64,000 nt of DNA from Alisma plantago-aquatica (GCA_963693085.1 OY856409.1:1340289415-1340353414); one strand, 5' to 3'. Positions 1 through 11,730 are shown, counted from the first letter of the stretch. A program made the numbers and translations. Notes: generated from the letters alone by a model not told the origin.

Positions 1-2031
1 TCGGCGCGAATGGTCATCCCTCCTGTTCAGCCTCTCCTCGATCTCGTCGAGGCATTGGAGGGCTTGCTGAAGCGTCGTGGTTAGAGTCTCTAGTTGGTCG
101 GGAAGGCTAACTAGAGATAGCAACTCTCATTCTTGGCTATTCAGCCTATTCTGGAAAGATGAAAACTTGTGGGTTAAGGAAATACATGTAGCTGAGTTGT
201 TCTCTGTTACCTCCCGCAAGTAGTCGAGCTCATGCCCTATCATCTTCTCAAGTGACGGAGGGGTTCCTGCGAGTCTCCCTTCCGTCCTTGCGACACCTTT
301 CTCACGTGATGGTCTACCAGATGAGGTAGAGTCTATCTCAATTGTTCACGATGCAGATGTCGTCGGGTGAGGTGTCGACGCTCTTGCGGCCGTTATCGCC
401 TCGCCTTCTCATCGTGGTGGAGATGGTCGTGGCGTGGGCAGATGCTGATCCGCCTCTACACTGTCGGCGATCTCCTCAGCAGTTGCAACAGGGGACACCG
501 GTGGCGGTGTCAGCGTCAGTTGTGCACCTTCGAGCTCCATCGCTAGGATCTCGGTGAACACCTCATTGCTGGCGTCCGGCTGAGGTTCTTCCTCTACCTC
601 TACAGGCATTACAGGGATGTCAGGTGCTGCGGCTGTGTCTTCCGTGGAAGCTCCCATGGATATTGTCTCGGTGACCTCAACGATCACCGGTTCTTCTTTA
701 GCCACCACAGTCGTTGTTGTGGTCGTAGCTGGTATAGTAGGAGCGACGACAGCTCTATTAACAGCTGTCGTCAGTAGCTCTGGAATCACAGCTGGCTCGG
801 TGCGGGTCATTGAAGCTTCTTTCCGCCTTTGGTTGAGAGGAATCAGTTCTCCTCTCGTGGCCGTCCTTTCCTGGATTCTGGTGGTGGCGGCGTAGGCTCC
901 GTCTACCACCACAGCTTCGATCTCCGCGGCAGTGAAGACCAGCTTTTCTGCTTCGTAGGTGGCACAGTGAGGGAGCGGGAGGAGGATGTTTGTCCTTGAA
1001 AACTTGTAGAATTAGTACCTTCCCTCCTTCTTTATGATGTTGGCCCTCATCAGGTATTTGATGTCGATCAGCTCATTGCCCTTCATCCTCGAAAGGCTGC
1101 ACGGCTCCTTTAGGTACCCGAGCCCTGCCGCGATCAGGTTGACGATGCCACCCATACAATATTCTTTAGTGGCATCCTTTATTGGGTGCAACCTGTTTAG
1201 CAAGAACTGCCCGAGGTTAATGACTCTTCCCTCCATTATGTGCCACATGACGTGGAGTTCTTCAATGTAGATATTGCTGGATTTTTTCTTGCTGAACAGC
1301 AAGCACACTACCAGTTTGTGCACAATTCTCCAAAAGCATGAGTGCACGGCCACCACCTTGCTTCTTGGCTTGAATGATGACTCACCGGTCAGCCTATTCC
1401 AGAGCTCCATGAGACGGAACCCGTCTCCTTTGGTGATTCTTCCATCGTTATTCATCAGATTCTTCTCCTCCTCGCTGTAAGAGAAGATCTCGTTTAGCAG
1501 CTTCTCAGAGATGGTGTGCTCCGAGTTCTATAGCTGAGCTTGGAGTCTGTCTGCTCCACCGTATTCTTTCTTTTCAACAGCAGAATTCTTCACTCGCCGG
1601 AGAGATGACATGAACTCCCTTGTGAGTTTGGTGTAGGAGGAAGATCGGCTGAGGGAGATCTTTCGTAGTCCTGCCGCGATGAGGATGTTCTCCAGTCTTC
1701 CAAAGATGCCCAACTGATCGAACGAAGACCGGTGACAGAACCTACTCGGCCTGTAGAGCTTGGTCGCCAGCTCTGCGTAGCGGCGTCCGTGCTCGTCATC
1801 TCTCAGCACGAACCTTCCTGGTGTGTGATCTAGGGGTTCTTCCGCTGCTGCTGGTGCTGAGGTTGGAGCTGCCACCTCCCCTGTCCTTGTCCTCTTTTCC
1901 ACTATTGACGGCCGAGCCGCTTCTGGATTCGGGCATTTCTGCCCGACAGTGGTTGCTTCAGTTGTGGCTTCGTGGTTGATTCTTCGCTCGTGCTCGTCAA
2001 CTCGGACAACAGTCTGCTTGGTATGGGCCAT
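1..2031 (-). pseudogene. Athila ORF-1-type protein (PF03078 / PF20167-like), incomplete
   Basis: One reading frame runs from the ATG at 2031 (MAHTKQTVVR) to the left edge, at least 677 codons, broken by five in-frame stops: TAG 1528-1530, TAA 1012-1014, TGA 409-411, TGA near 346 and TGA near 127. The N-terminal half holds the conserved segment with GRFVLRDDEHGRRYAELA and LGIFGRLENILIAAGL; the middle has GRVINLGQFLLNRL and MGGIVNLIAAGLGYL, matching the Athila ORF-1 / putative plant transposon protein family. A Pro/Thr/Ala/Glu-rich linker follows (about 900-400), then a likely coiled coil (DQLETLTTTLQQALQCLDEIEERL). Function of the family is unknown. The frame stays open through all stops with no frameshift, so decay is by point mutation. 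The same family recurs inside the CACTA element at 20613-21978. Confidence 0.75.
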
Positions 2032-2039
2032 TTCTATTA

Positions 2040-3140
2040 ATCATAAAACAAATTCCTTGATTAATTAAATGTGCCGATGTTTAAAAAAGGAAATTGAATG
2101 CACGATAAGATATGACCTGATACGACAATGATCCCACACCACTGTATCGGACGACACTGGGTTTTCAAAGATGAAGTCTCATGCCCGATACGAGATATGG
2201 GTATCGTCTGTCACATCAAAAGAACTTGTAAAATAAGACAATACGGTTACACCTGCACATCAGGATAGTTGCCCGACAGGGCCTCCTGAAAGAAAAGCAA
2301 CGTGTCGCCCGACAACAAAACAAGTGAGGTGGTGTAAGAATAGGTGACACGGGTATATCGCCCGATATGGCGTATCGGGCAACACGAGATAGAATGGCGA
2401 GTCACACGACATACGTATCGGGCGATACAAGGTTGCACAGTTAAGAAAGTTATTAGCCTGATAGGTTATGCGCGTTAGGAAGGTCGTGTCGGGCAAGTAG
2501 GACGATACGGCTGCTGGTCTATACCTTTGATGTTTTCTTAAACTTTCCGCGTGACATGTGAACAAGAGGTTGTTGTACAACACGGGAGCGAGCGCAAGAA
2601 AACACTGCATGATATGAGTAGGTGAAAATAGTAAAGGCAGTAGCCCGACACAGTAATATCTCCGTCCCTTATATAGCAAACCCAACCAGGGGTAAATCTG
2701 GTAATTCCGGAACACACATCGGCCGTTAGGATAAATCATTCCTGAGACGGGAAGTCCATCCGTCATCACAAGGGTAATTACTCCACTTGCATGATATGAG
2801 TGTACGCCATCCAGGCATGCCATCTGTCACGAACCTTACGATGCTCGAGAAACTATCGCCCAATACAAGCGTGTCGGTTGGGTTGTTGTACGACACGACC
2901 CTTCAGAGCAAAAATCAAAAACTTAAAAACAGAGCGGTTAAAAGCGGTGGATGAGTAAAACATCATTGGCCTAAGGCTAAGATCCTGGCCTCAGATGGTA
3001 TTACCCATCCCGGTCTATAAAACACTGTGGTGGCCCATAAAACAGAGCCAACGCATGCACTGACTCGGGCCTTATTACATCTCAAATGTTTGTAATGTTT
3101 ATTTTGTAGTAAAGTAAAAGCATCCTATTCTAAGAAAGAA
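2040..3140. other. Untranslated spacer with GCCCGATAC-type motif cluster
   Basis: No coding region. It separates gag from the ORF-1-type frame. At least ten copies of words such as GCCCGATACGAG (2183), GCCCGACAGG (2271), GTGTCGCCCGACAAC (2302), TATCGCCCGATATGG (2355) and GTATCGGGCGATACAAG (2415) occur on both strands between 2110 and 2900. The same words occur in this element's LTR and in the solo LTR at 35-39 kb. Confidence 0.6.
2666..2677 (-). promoter_or_regulatory. Internal TATA box upstream of the ORF-1-type frame
   Basis: Minus strand reads GCTATATAAGGG, about 640 bp upstream of the ATG at 2031. GCCCGATAC-type words flank it both upstream (2845-2900) and downstream (2110-2650), as they do around the LTR TATA box. 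This suggests an internal promoter for a subgenomic transcript; that use is inferred. Confidence 0.45.
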
Positions 3141-3267
3141 AAGAAAACTTGGGTTGCCTCTCGAGAAGCAATGTGGTTTCCGTCTCTAGCTTGACGCCCT
3201 CAGCTCCTTCACTTCTTGGTCTTCAGCATCACCCGTCTCCCTGCATCTCGATCCTTGCCTCTGTCGG

Positions 3268-4876
3268 TCATAGACCTACCTTCTTGGTAGTCTCGGTGTT
3301 TGATGGTATTTTTCCTGATGGATTCTTTACGAACTCAGCCATTTGAGCCAATTGCCGATCAATCTGGTGTTGATGCATCTGCATATCCGCCAACTGTACC
3401 TACAAAGAGTTCAAAATGCCCTAATTCGATAGCGCGCTTTGTGCTAGCTGATTATTAATAGTATCCTGCCTCTTCACGAAGTCAAATAATTGGCCAACCA
3501 CGTCCGATTGACTGGAACCTTTATCATGTTCCTTGGTAGATCCTTGGTACTTAGCCTGACCCTGGAAATTCCCCTTGTTTGTCTAGAAGGAGGTGTTCTT
3601 GGTGTACTGGCTCGGTCCTCCTCTCTTCTCGAAGGGTTGGGGCGGCTTAGAGGAGCTGTGCAGCTGATGTGAGTTCTCAGCTGCATCCTTGTTGTCGTAG
3701 CTAAAACCGGGGTGGTCCGGCCTTTGAAAGTTCACAAAAGAGACATTTTCCGTCCCCTCGGCCTCAGAGTCAGAATCACTTGACGCATCCGGTCGGGTGT
3801 AGATGCAACTATCTACCCCATTCCCCTCTTCTCCGTAGGTCACACACTTCATTACTTTTTCAACTAGCTTCTTCCCTTTACCACCAGACTCCTTTAGCTG
3901 CTTGACATCAGTCGCGATCCTCTGTATCTGAGAAGTTATAGACTCTAGAGCCTTGGATTCAAGAGAGGGTCCTTCACTGACCTTCCTAGCCTGCCCTCTG
4001 TCAGATCTATCATACTCAGCGCCGGCTTGCAGCTCGGCCTTGTTTTTGATGATCTTTTCAGACTTGCTCGGCTTCTTCCCTAGGAAGTCACTTCCTGCTG
4101 CCGCATTCAGTGACACCCTTTCATCGGGAGTCAGACCATTATAGAAGGTACTTACTAGGAAACCCTTCTTGTAGTTATGGTGAGGGCAGTCCCTCTGGTA
4201 TTCCTTGTATCTTTCCCAGGCATCGTGGAGGTTTTCATTGGGTTTCTGCATAAAGGAGGTTATCCTCTGTCTGTTCCTTACAGTCCTCTCAGTTGGATAT
4301 AACTTGTTTATGAAAGCATCTGCCAGAGCTCCCCATCCATTTAGGGCTTGGTGGGGCAACCCAGATACCACGAAAGAGCTTTGTCTTCCAAGGAGAAGAT
4401 GAAGCCCTTGCAGTAGATGACCTCCTGGGGAACCCCCCACATTTTTATGGTGTCGCAGATATTTTTGAAGGCATCTAGGTGGTGGTAAGGGTTGTCATTC
4501 TTGGAACTCCCCCTGAAGCTTTTATTTTGGATCATGGAGATCACAGATGGCTTGAGCTCAAAATTTGCGGTGTTGAAACGCGGGACAATGATGGGACACC
4601 GGGAATTGTCAGCTTTCATGGATGCTAACTCCCTCAGAGTTTTCTCCTCTTCGTCTGAGTCTTCACTGTCGTTGGCTTCTCGGTGACATTATTGGTTGTG
4701 ATTTCTTCTGTGCCTTCAATGGTGACGACGTCTATTTCGGTGTTGGTCGTCCTCGGACTGCTCTCCCTCTGGATCTTCATGTTGATCACGGCCGTCATAG
4801 CGGTCATTTTCTTCAGGTGGAGGGGAGTTAGGTCTAGCCCTCCTTTGACGCTCGCCCTCTGAAAGAGGTTGTTCAA
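3268..4876 (-). pseudogene. gag of the Athila-type element, frameshifted and stop-interrupted
   Basis: Retrotransposon gag (PF03732 type), the capsid polyprotein that packages the element's RNA. The first part is readable from 4876 and then, in another frame, from about 4619 (FSLEDKALSWYL). A shift near 4360 leads into the main frame from 4440, with GWGALADAFINKLYP, YNGLTPDERVSLNAAAG and a Lys/Glu-rich C-terminal part. That frame continues past TAG at 3583-3585 to the typical gag tail KNPSGKIPSNTE near 3300, with more TAG and TGA stops. At least two frameshifts and four stops make it non-functional. Several stops look like CAG to TAG changes. No zinc knuckle or protease follows; the coding trace ends near 3268. 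Confidence 0.8.
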
Positions 4877-5125
4877 TGCGAGGTGGCATTTAGGTTATGT
4901 CGATGCTCAGGTGAGCAAGGTGCCTTCCTTCGGAGTAGCTGAGATAGCGTGAAAAGAATCAAGTTAGAAAACATGTTATTGGATAATCTGATATATTCAT
5001 TTCAGGTAAAGGATAGTAATAATAACAAAAGAAAGGAAAGAGTGTTGTCAAGCTCATTTCTAATCTTGAGGCACGGGAGTGTAGTTAGTAGATTCAGGTT
5101 CGTCAACAGTGCCATTTTTCCTTGT

Positions 5126-5142
5126 CCCCGGCAACGGCGCCA
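5126..5142 (-). other. Primer-binding site for tRNA-Asp
   Basis: The plus strand reads CCCCGGCAACGGCGCCA, which equals the 3' end of plant tRNA-Asp; the minus strand therefore carries the complementary primer site. tRNA-Asp priming is typical of Athila and related lineages. Its position just inside the LTR fixes the element's orientation as minus. Confidence 0.9.
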
Positions 5143-5148
5143 ACAAGT

Positions 5149-6963
5149 TGACCGGCCTAAATCGTGCGTCCAAAAATGGAGGCGGATTTGAAGTAGTTGG
5201 ACTTTTACATTTATAACCCGAAACCTTCTAGGCCCCCGCAACTTTGTTTACGGGGTCGAAGTAGATATATAGGGTTGAACACAGGGACAAGGGTGGTAGT
5301 GTTGAGAACTCGGAATCGACACGCTACACTTAGGCAAATAGTAAAAGAGATAGTAAAATTCCCCAAAGGGAACAATTGGGTAAGATTGTCAAAACAAAAG
5401 AAAACTATCTCCAACTGGAGCTACAAGAAAGATTAAGGTTTTAAGCATTAATAAATTTTTAGGGGTTTTCATGCAACAGAAACAGAGAGACAATACTAAA
5501 GCTAAAGCAAGGTACTAAGGAGAAAATTTCGGTAAAACAAGCGGCAGCAGAAACGTCCCGTACCCCTCCTCTCAGAGCGGGTATCTCTAATCAAGCATCA
5601 ACACCCCTCTCGAGGTTGCTGGACTTAAATTAGAGTGGAAAGGTTACTAAAGCGACTCCGATTCTGGGCACTCTCGTACTCTAGAATCGGACCAAACAAT
5701 AGAGCTACAACACCTCTCTCGAGGCTGTTGCAACGGGAAAACACGGTTCGGTAGCTAATCGAAACGTGATCCAAGCATGAAAGCTAGAGTTCAGATGTTA
5801 AACAGAGCGATCATCCAATAAAGGTACCAAACATAAAGCAGCAGGTAATTAAGCTCTTCTATTTCTATAAACAAATAAGGTTATGATTACATTGCATAAG
5901 TAAAAGAAATAAATGACTGAAATAAAGATAGATGTCACCTTCTTGATATAGAAGGATGACAGACTACGGTGGACCCTCCAGCCTGATACTGGGCAGGAGC
6001 CTAGCCCGATACCGGGCAGGAGCCTATCCCAATACAATCGTTTCAGGCGGCACACCCTCTCCGGTGAGACGCTGTAACGGGCAGATTGCATCGTGCGAGG
6101 ACCCTTGCCCGATACGATCATGTCAGGCGGCACCCTCTCGGGTGACATGCCGTGACGGATGATGCATATTGGGGTTCGGTATCGTGCCGGGCTAGAGCGA
6201 TGCTCCTAGAATCGGTCTCTTATGTCATGGATCCTTGTCGGCCGATATCGGCCTACAGTGTTGCCCGGAGCGACTCTAAGTGAACCATTCCTTCCCTCTC
6301 GAGATGGGGAGGTGCTCACCTAGAATCGCTCAACACGAGCACTGAGGCACAATACACTATCTCTTCACAGCTCTCTTGAGGTGACTTGCATAGGGTTCCG
6401 ACCTATTTTTTTGGCTTCCTGTAGCTGCTATTTATAGGCAGTGGTTGGGGAAGTTATGGTGCTCAGGGCGCCATGTGTCTTCCTTATGATCGTGGAATGG
6501 GTGGACGGCCGATATCAGTATCGCCCGACACAAGGATGTCGGTTGTTGGGCATCGTGGCGAGTGGCGCCTGCCGGTGGGTGGTCGGTATCGCGCAACACA
6601 TTTGAGTTGTTGTGGCGAGCTCGGCTCCCTATCGGGTAAAGAGGCATGTCGTCTGATGGTTCCTTCTTGCGCGACATCCTCACGTCGCATGTCGATGTAT
6701 TGTGCTACCCTGTCATGCAGTGAGCATATCAACCGACTGGAAGGCTGATGCAGGTGGAGCATGTTTGTGGGCCGAAACGGCCTTATTAATGATAAATGAG
6801 TCCAAAATGTCGGAAAACTCTACAAAAGATGGAAATATTGAGTTAAGAGCGTAGTGTGGCCGGTTATTGCAAAAGTACATATAAAAGGAGAGGAAAATAG
6901 TTTAAAAGGGCAATTTTGATAACAAAATAAGGGTCAAAAACATCACAAAATTTGGTGTTATCA
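5149..6963 (-). repeat. 5' LTR of the minus-strand Athila-type element
   Basis: On the minus strand the LTR begins TGATAACACCAAATTTTG (6963 downward) and ends GGCCGGTCA at 5149, giving the TG...CA ends, followed by a 6-base gap and the primer site. It is about 1815 bp. It contains a TATA box and dense GCCCGATAC-like words on both sides of it. Its partner LTR is outside the window, so the right boundary rests on the conserved Athila-style start and on copia sequence beginning immediately beyond it. Confidence 0.8.
6428..6438 (-). promoter_or_regulatory. TATA box of the Athila-type LTR
   Basis: Minus strand reads CCTATAAATAG, a textbook plant TATA box, about 525 bp into the LTR. GCCCGATAC-type words lie upstream at about 6505-6640 and downstream at about 5980-6250. 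It presumably drives the genomic transcript towards gag. Confidence 0.65.
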
Positions 6964-7278
6964 GTTACCCGTTCTAGCAACAAACACTTTGTACAATGAA
7001 GGAATATAGTAATAGTATCCTTTGGTTTCCCTTGGATACCCCACAAAATAACACTTGTCATTTGGGTCCCAATTTCTCATGAAAGAACACTTCACATAAG
7101 CTTCATAACTCCAAAACTACATGAAAGACATATTGGGACACTTCCAATTCCATATCTCATATGCTATATTTGGAACTGACATAGAAGAAACTCGGTAAAG
7201 TGTAAATGTGATGGTTTCTAGAGCATGTCCCCGAAAGGAATTTGGAAGTTCGACTTGGCTCATCATGGACCACAACAA
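6964..7278 (-). pseudogene. Ty1/copia integrase fragment
   Basis: Minus-strand translation in shifting frames resembles the end of the copia integrase core: VELPNSFRGHALETITF, NRVPSKSVP-like text, then WDPNDKCYFVGYP and VFVAR-like text. Only about 100 residues survive. It is bounded on the left by the Athila LTR end (6963) and on the right by another LTR (7279). It is therefore older DNA into which both elements inserted; the rest of the copia element is not in the window. Confidence 0.65.
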
Positions 7279-10200
7279 TGTGAAATTTTTACAGCCTTAG
7301 TTTTACATATTATATGACGTAATGTTAGTCCCTGAATTGTATTTTGATCATGTGAAGGTACTCCAATTGGTTTTGCAAAATTGGAAGTCATTTGATGTTG
7401 ATATCATAATTAAAATCCCTAAGTTTATGCCTTTTTGAGGTATTTTATTGACTGATCATACAGTTGATTTTTGGCACCAAAATTGAGTACAATTTTTCTT
7501 GAGTTGTGATTAAAATTTCATAATGTTTAGATTTTCCTAGAAGGATATATATAGGTTTGAATATGGTAAAATCATTGATGTATTGTTGTATCGATGAGAT
7601 GGTAAAATAAAAAATTTATCCCAAATTTAGATATCAGCCTTGTCTGGCACCCTTTTGGTTTTTGGATGGGTAGTGTGGCCAGATCCTAGCCCTATATATC
7701 TAATCTAGTGGCTGTGATATTTGGCATGAGTGAGCCACAAATTGGCTCATGTGAAAGACTAACTCATGCCATTGAAATGGAGATCAAGGAGTCTTGTGTT
7801 GTCCCTAACCTTGCAGTTACCTTCTTGGCAACAGAAAGTGGCCATGATGTCATGGTTATCATGGATCATTGGCTACAGTGAAGTTCCAACCATGTAGACC
7901 TGTCTGCCTTGATGAAAGTAACACATCGATCCCTTACATGTGCCCAATGGTGGAGAGTGGATGGATAACAAATCTCCCATACTATCTATCTCTCCAGCCT
8001 CAACAATGGTAGGAAACAAAAAGGAATGGAATGGAGCTAGAGTAGGGATTAGAGGAAGATAATAGAGGGAGAAGGAAGACGGAGATGAGAGATCCCATTC
8101 CAATTGTTTTTAGTACCTTCTATGGAGGATTCCCTGGTCACTAAACCCAACCTTCATGGCGACATAGATCTAGTTTGGAGGAAGATCTCGAGACATCCTC
8201 ACCACAAGCAAAAGGGATTGATATTTTCTTTTAGATTCTATGGTTCTCTGGGTAAGATTCCTAATGTATGCCATGCCAAAGGATGGTTATCCCCTTTCCT
8301 AGGATTGCGGCAGTAGCCATGGCCAACGAGCTTGTGGTTGTGGAGCACATGAGAAGATGACAAGTAGTCTTGCATATGAGATGATCCACATCAAGTGTGA
8401 GAGTCCTAGGGCAGCATGATAACACAGTGGTGAGGAACATATCACCATTAGTATCACACCAAAGACTCAAGTGAGGAGGTGTAGTGGCAGAACAAGGCAA
8501 ACACATAGTTGGGCTTCCATAGTTCGCATGAGAGATGGATCAAGAAGGAAGAGAAAAGGAGCAGGCAGTTTAGCCAGACCATTCCTAAATTGGCCAGTCC
8601 CAATGTGAACCTCCAGCCTACCCTAGCCAAAGGAGTCCTTTGCCTCCTTATCATCCATGGGGTGATGCATTATTGGCTAAAATGGTAAAAATTCCCAAAA
8701 ATACATATATATCGCATAATTCAAATAAATTAACCTGGTTATCAAAAAAATACAAACAAACTACAGAAATTCTAAGAAAAAGGAGTAGAACAATATGGGA
8801 CCCTTATATCAGTCTTTTGATGCTTAGTCTTAGTGATATTATGTAAGAGTTTTTACAATTGTTTCATGAATGCTAAATATTAAATGATGGGTTCAATATA
8901 TGAGAACATGTCACTAAATCCATATTTATGATTATAATACATTTCACTTCTTATATTATATTTTTTATAAACTAATGATTTTATTCAAGAAACTTAGTTA
9001 GGGCTAATAGCCCTAATTAATGTGCAATAATAAAAAATAAGCTCAAGAAATTGTTAAATTTACAAAATGTCTTCATATCAGTATTTGGAAGCTAAAATGT
9101 ATCTCTAAGATCAGTTTATGCACGAAATTCATGATTATATGGTGATGGTTCTTATTATATGGTGTGAAATTGGATCAATGCATCTGATTCTAGGGTTAAT
9201 AAGCCATGCAAAGAATAACAAAAAAAATACGATCTTCAGAGAACAAATACTAGTGATATAGAGAATAACATCAATAAATTAATATAAAATAATGAGATAA
9301 GGAATAATTATGGGAATATCTTAATGACTAAGTAAAACCCCAAAATTAATTATGAATAGGGTTAATGATGAGGTCTAATGCATGCCATGTGACCTAGTCT
9401 TACTCAGGGATCAACCAAGGATAGAGTTCCCTCATGAGTATGTGATGAATATGATATCTCTTTTGAAGGTACACATTTCCTCTTACTTGGCCTAATATTT
9501 AGTATGGTTGTATTATATGTGTGCAAAATACTTGGCATATGATATTGGATGTAATAATTGTTCTTGTATTCTACCTTTATTGATTTTTTTTATATATAGT
9601 TTTGAACAGCTGAAAGATAATATATGTGTTCCATTATATGAAAGCACTAATTTTCATTGGTAGCATAGTGTTGGAAGTGATCATTCTCTTTGGTTGTAGA
9701 ACACATTATACAATGATCTAACTCTTTGGTAGTAGATCATAAGGCCTTGCGTCTCAAGATCTTTGGTATCCAAGATGATGCATTATTCCCTCATATCCAT
9801 GGATGCTATAATGGAGAATATGCTAAAAACATGTGTTCTCTTTTGTTGATAAACACTTTGTTCGAGTATGTTATTATATTTGTTTATTACATCCAAGTAT
9901 TAATTTCATCTTATTGCCAAGTCATAGTATAAATAGGTGTGTAGATCTTGTAGCATGCTCTAAACAATATTTTATTATACTATGTTGTGTGTACCACTTG
10001 TAATCTCTTGTTTAGGTATGCAGATATATGATTTGAAAGATTCCTGAGAGTTGTGTGGAAATCATATGTACATGTGGACCTATAGTCTAAAATCATGTTG
10101 AAGTGGTAGTATGTGGATATGTAAAAGTTTACTATTAAATGTGTAATATCAAATGTTGTCTCAATTCATTTTATAATTATATGTTGAATGGTGAGCTTGA

Positions 10201-10371
10201 TGGCTTGTTATTGTTCATATGCATGTGCTACTCTAGTTTCCTTTGACTTCTTCTGATTTTCTTCTTCTTGGCCTAGTGTGCAGTGTTTGAATCAAGATCC
10301 TTGATGAGGTGAGGGTTTCAATTTGGATGGTGCATATGTGGTTAAGGCATTGAAAATCTAGGAATGTCACA
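7279..10371 (+). repeat. 5' LTR of the tRNA-iMet-primed element
   Basis: Begins TGTGAAATTTTTACAG and ends GGAATGTCACA, with TGTGA/TCACA inverted ends, 2 bases before the primer site. Length is about 3093 bp, AT-rich. The first roughly 1190 bp align with 25727-27040. No convincing reading frame inside; the small open frames here lack codon structure or family similarity. Confidence 0.8.
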
Positions 10372-10373
10372 GG

Positions 10374-10385
10374 TGGTATCAAAGC
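10374..10385 (+). other. Primer-binding site for initiator tRNA-Met
   Basis: TGGTATCAAAGC is complementary to the tRNA-iMet 3' end apart from one G-to-A change from TGGTATCAGAGC. It lies 2 bases after the LTR end and shows that the element is on the plus strand. Confidence 0.85.
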
Positions 10386-10686
10386 ATGAACAGTAGCAAG
10401 GTGTGACATTTTCTCATTACACCACTCAAAAATAAAGAAAACCTTGAACTTAAAAACCTTTCAGATTAAGTCATCTTTAGAGACTAGATCCGACTTGTCC
10501 TATAGGATAGAACCCAAAGGTTTGAGAATTAGGTCTAGACTAGTAGTTATTATATAGCAAATCCTAAAGTGTCAGTCATCCCTTATAATGTGTTGGTGTG
10601 GGATGTTACACTATTTGAAGATGATGGGCATTGAGGGAAGAGAAACCATAGGCATTTATCACCTATTATTTGGGGTAGATACACTA
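10386..10686 (+). other. Interior of the LTR element, left of the CACTA insertion
   Basis: About 300 bp of non-coding leader that continues directly at 23684 on the far side of the CACTA element. Nothing recognisable inside. Confidence 0.6.
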
Positions 10687-10720
10687 CACTAGTATAAGAA
10701 TGGTCTGTAGCGTCGGTTTT
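10684..10720. repeat. CTA target duplication and left CACTA terminus
   Basis: CTA at 10684-10686 then CACTAGTATAAGAATGG at 10687, leading into TAGCGTCGGTTTTTTT, a common CACTA terminal word. The right counterpart is TGTACTAGTG ending at 23680, followed by CTA. Confidence 0.9.
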
Positions 10721-11475
10721 TTTAAGCCAGCAGCGTCACTTTATAACTGACGCCTAAGTGGCTGTCGCTATAGAGTTTGCTCTATAGCTTCGGTTTATTT
10801 GACCAAATAAAACCAACCTTATCGAGTAAACACCGATGCAAAACACCGACCCAGGCGAGAATTTTCTCTACAAAATTTGCTTTATAGCGTCTGTTATTCC
10901 AAAAAAACCGACCCTATAACGATCTCGGTCGACAATTTTCTCGACTGATATCGTTATAGGGTCGTTTTTTTGGAATAACCGACCCTAAAAATTGAATGAC
11001 CACTTCAGTGTGATCCTCGATCGAGAAAATTTTTGACCGAAATATTTTCGGTCGACAATTTTCTCGACTGAGAAAGTTTTATAGGGTCGGTTTTTTTTGG
11101 AATAACCGACCCTAAAGATTGAATGACCACTTCAGTGTGATCCTCGGTCGAGAACATTTTCGACCGAAAATATTTCGTTCGACAATTTTCTCGACCGAGA
11201 GAGTTTTACAGGGTCGGTTTTTTCGGAATAACCGACCCTAAAGATTGAATAAAAGACTTCAGAGTAATCCTCGGTCGAGAAATTTCTCGACCGAGGATTA
11301 CTCTGAAGTCTTTTATTCAATCTTTAGGGTCGGTTATTCCGAAAAAACCGACCCTGTAAAACTCTCTCGGTCGAGAAAATTGTCGAACGAAATATTTTCA
11401 GTCGAAAATGTTCTCGACCGAGGATCACACTGAAGTGGTCATTCAATCTTTAGGGTCGGTTATTTAAAAAACCGA
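10710..11475. repeat. Left subterminal repeat region of the CACTA element
   Basis: Packed with two inverted motifs: GGGTCGGTT...AACCGACCC pairs and TCGGTCGA...TCGACCGA pairs. They alternate, and most form their own hairpins. In En/Spm such subterminal repeats are the TnpA binding sites; by position these are the likely binding sites here. The distal part collapses into one 364-bp palindrome. Confidence 0.85.
11101..11464. repeat. 364-bp near-perfect palindrome
   Basis: Sequence is self-complementary about 11282/11283 (TCGAGAAATTTCTCGA at 11275-11290). The arms run to about 11101 and 11464 with very few mismatches. As a result the same 62-residue open frame appears on both strands (11132-11320 minus, 11245-11433 plus), which is an artefact of symmetry. 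A transcript would fold into a hairpin with arms of about 182 bp. Confidence 0.9.
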
Positions 11476-11730
11476 CGCTAGAAGTTACGATTTTTTTTAA
11501 AAAATTTCTGCAGAAAATGAAATAGAACAGAAGAACAAGAAGATTCATATATTCTGGGAGAGGGGAGCATTGATGCTCAACCGTCACCATTCAAAACCAC
11601 ACATTCATGACAAAAATGATTCAGAATCACATAAAAATTTACAAAATGATAGATTGCAAGTCTGAGATGATATTAATCAGATACAAAAGTAAATATGAAA
11701 GGGCCACATACATAAATGGAGTTGACATAT
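11476..11730 (-). other. 3' flank between the left repeats and the TnpA-like stop codon
   Basis: AT-rich, no gene. It should hold the 3' untranslated region and polyadenylation site of the TnpA-like/Ulp1 transcript. Confidence 0.4.

Larger units (their letters stand above)
1..6963 (-). mobile_element. Athila-type Ty3/gypsy retrotransposon, pol-less, left end outside window
   Basis: Minus-strand element. Read from the right: LTR (6963-5149), primer-binding site for tRNA-Asp, gag (4876-3268), about 1.2 kb of untranslated DNA holding a TATA box, then a long Athila ORF-1-type frame from 2031 to beyond base 1. No protease, reverse transcriptase, RNase H or integrase is visible between gag and the ORF, so this copy or its whole family depends on enzymes from elsewhere. 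The 3' LTR lies outside the window. Base composition is clearly richer in G+C and CG than the DNA to its right. Family placement rests on the tRNA-Asp primer site, the gag type and the ORF-1 similarity, all recognised by eye. Confidence 0.85.

Noticed and set aside
11132..11433. Two identical 62-residue open frames on opposite strands
   Set aside because: They are the two arms of a palindrome made of subterminal repeats, not genes.
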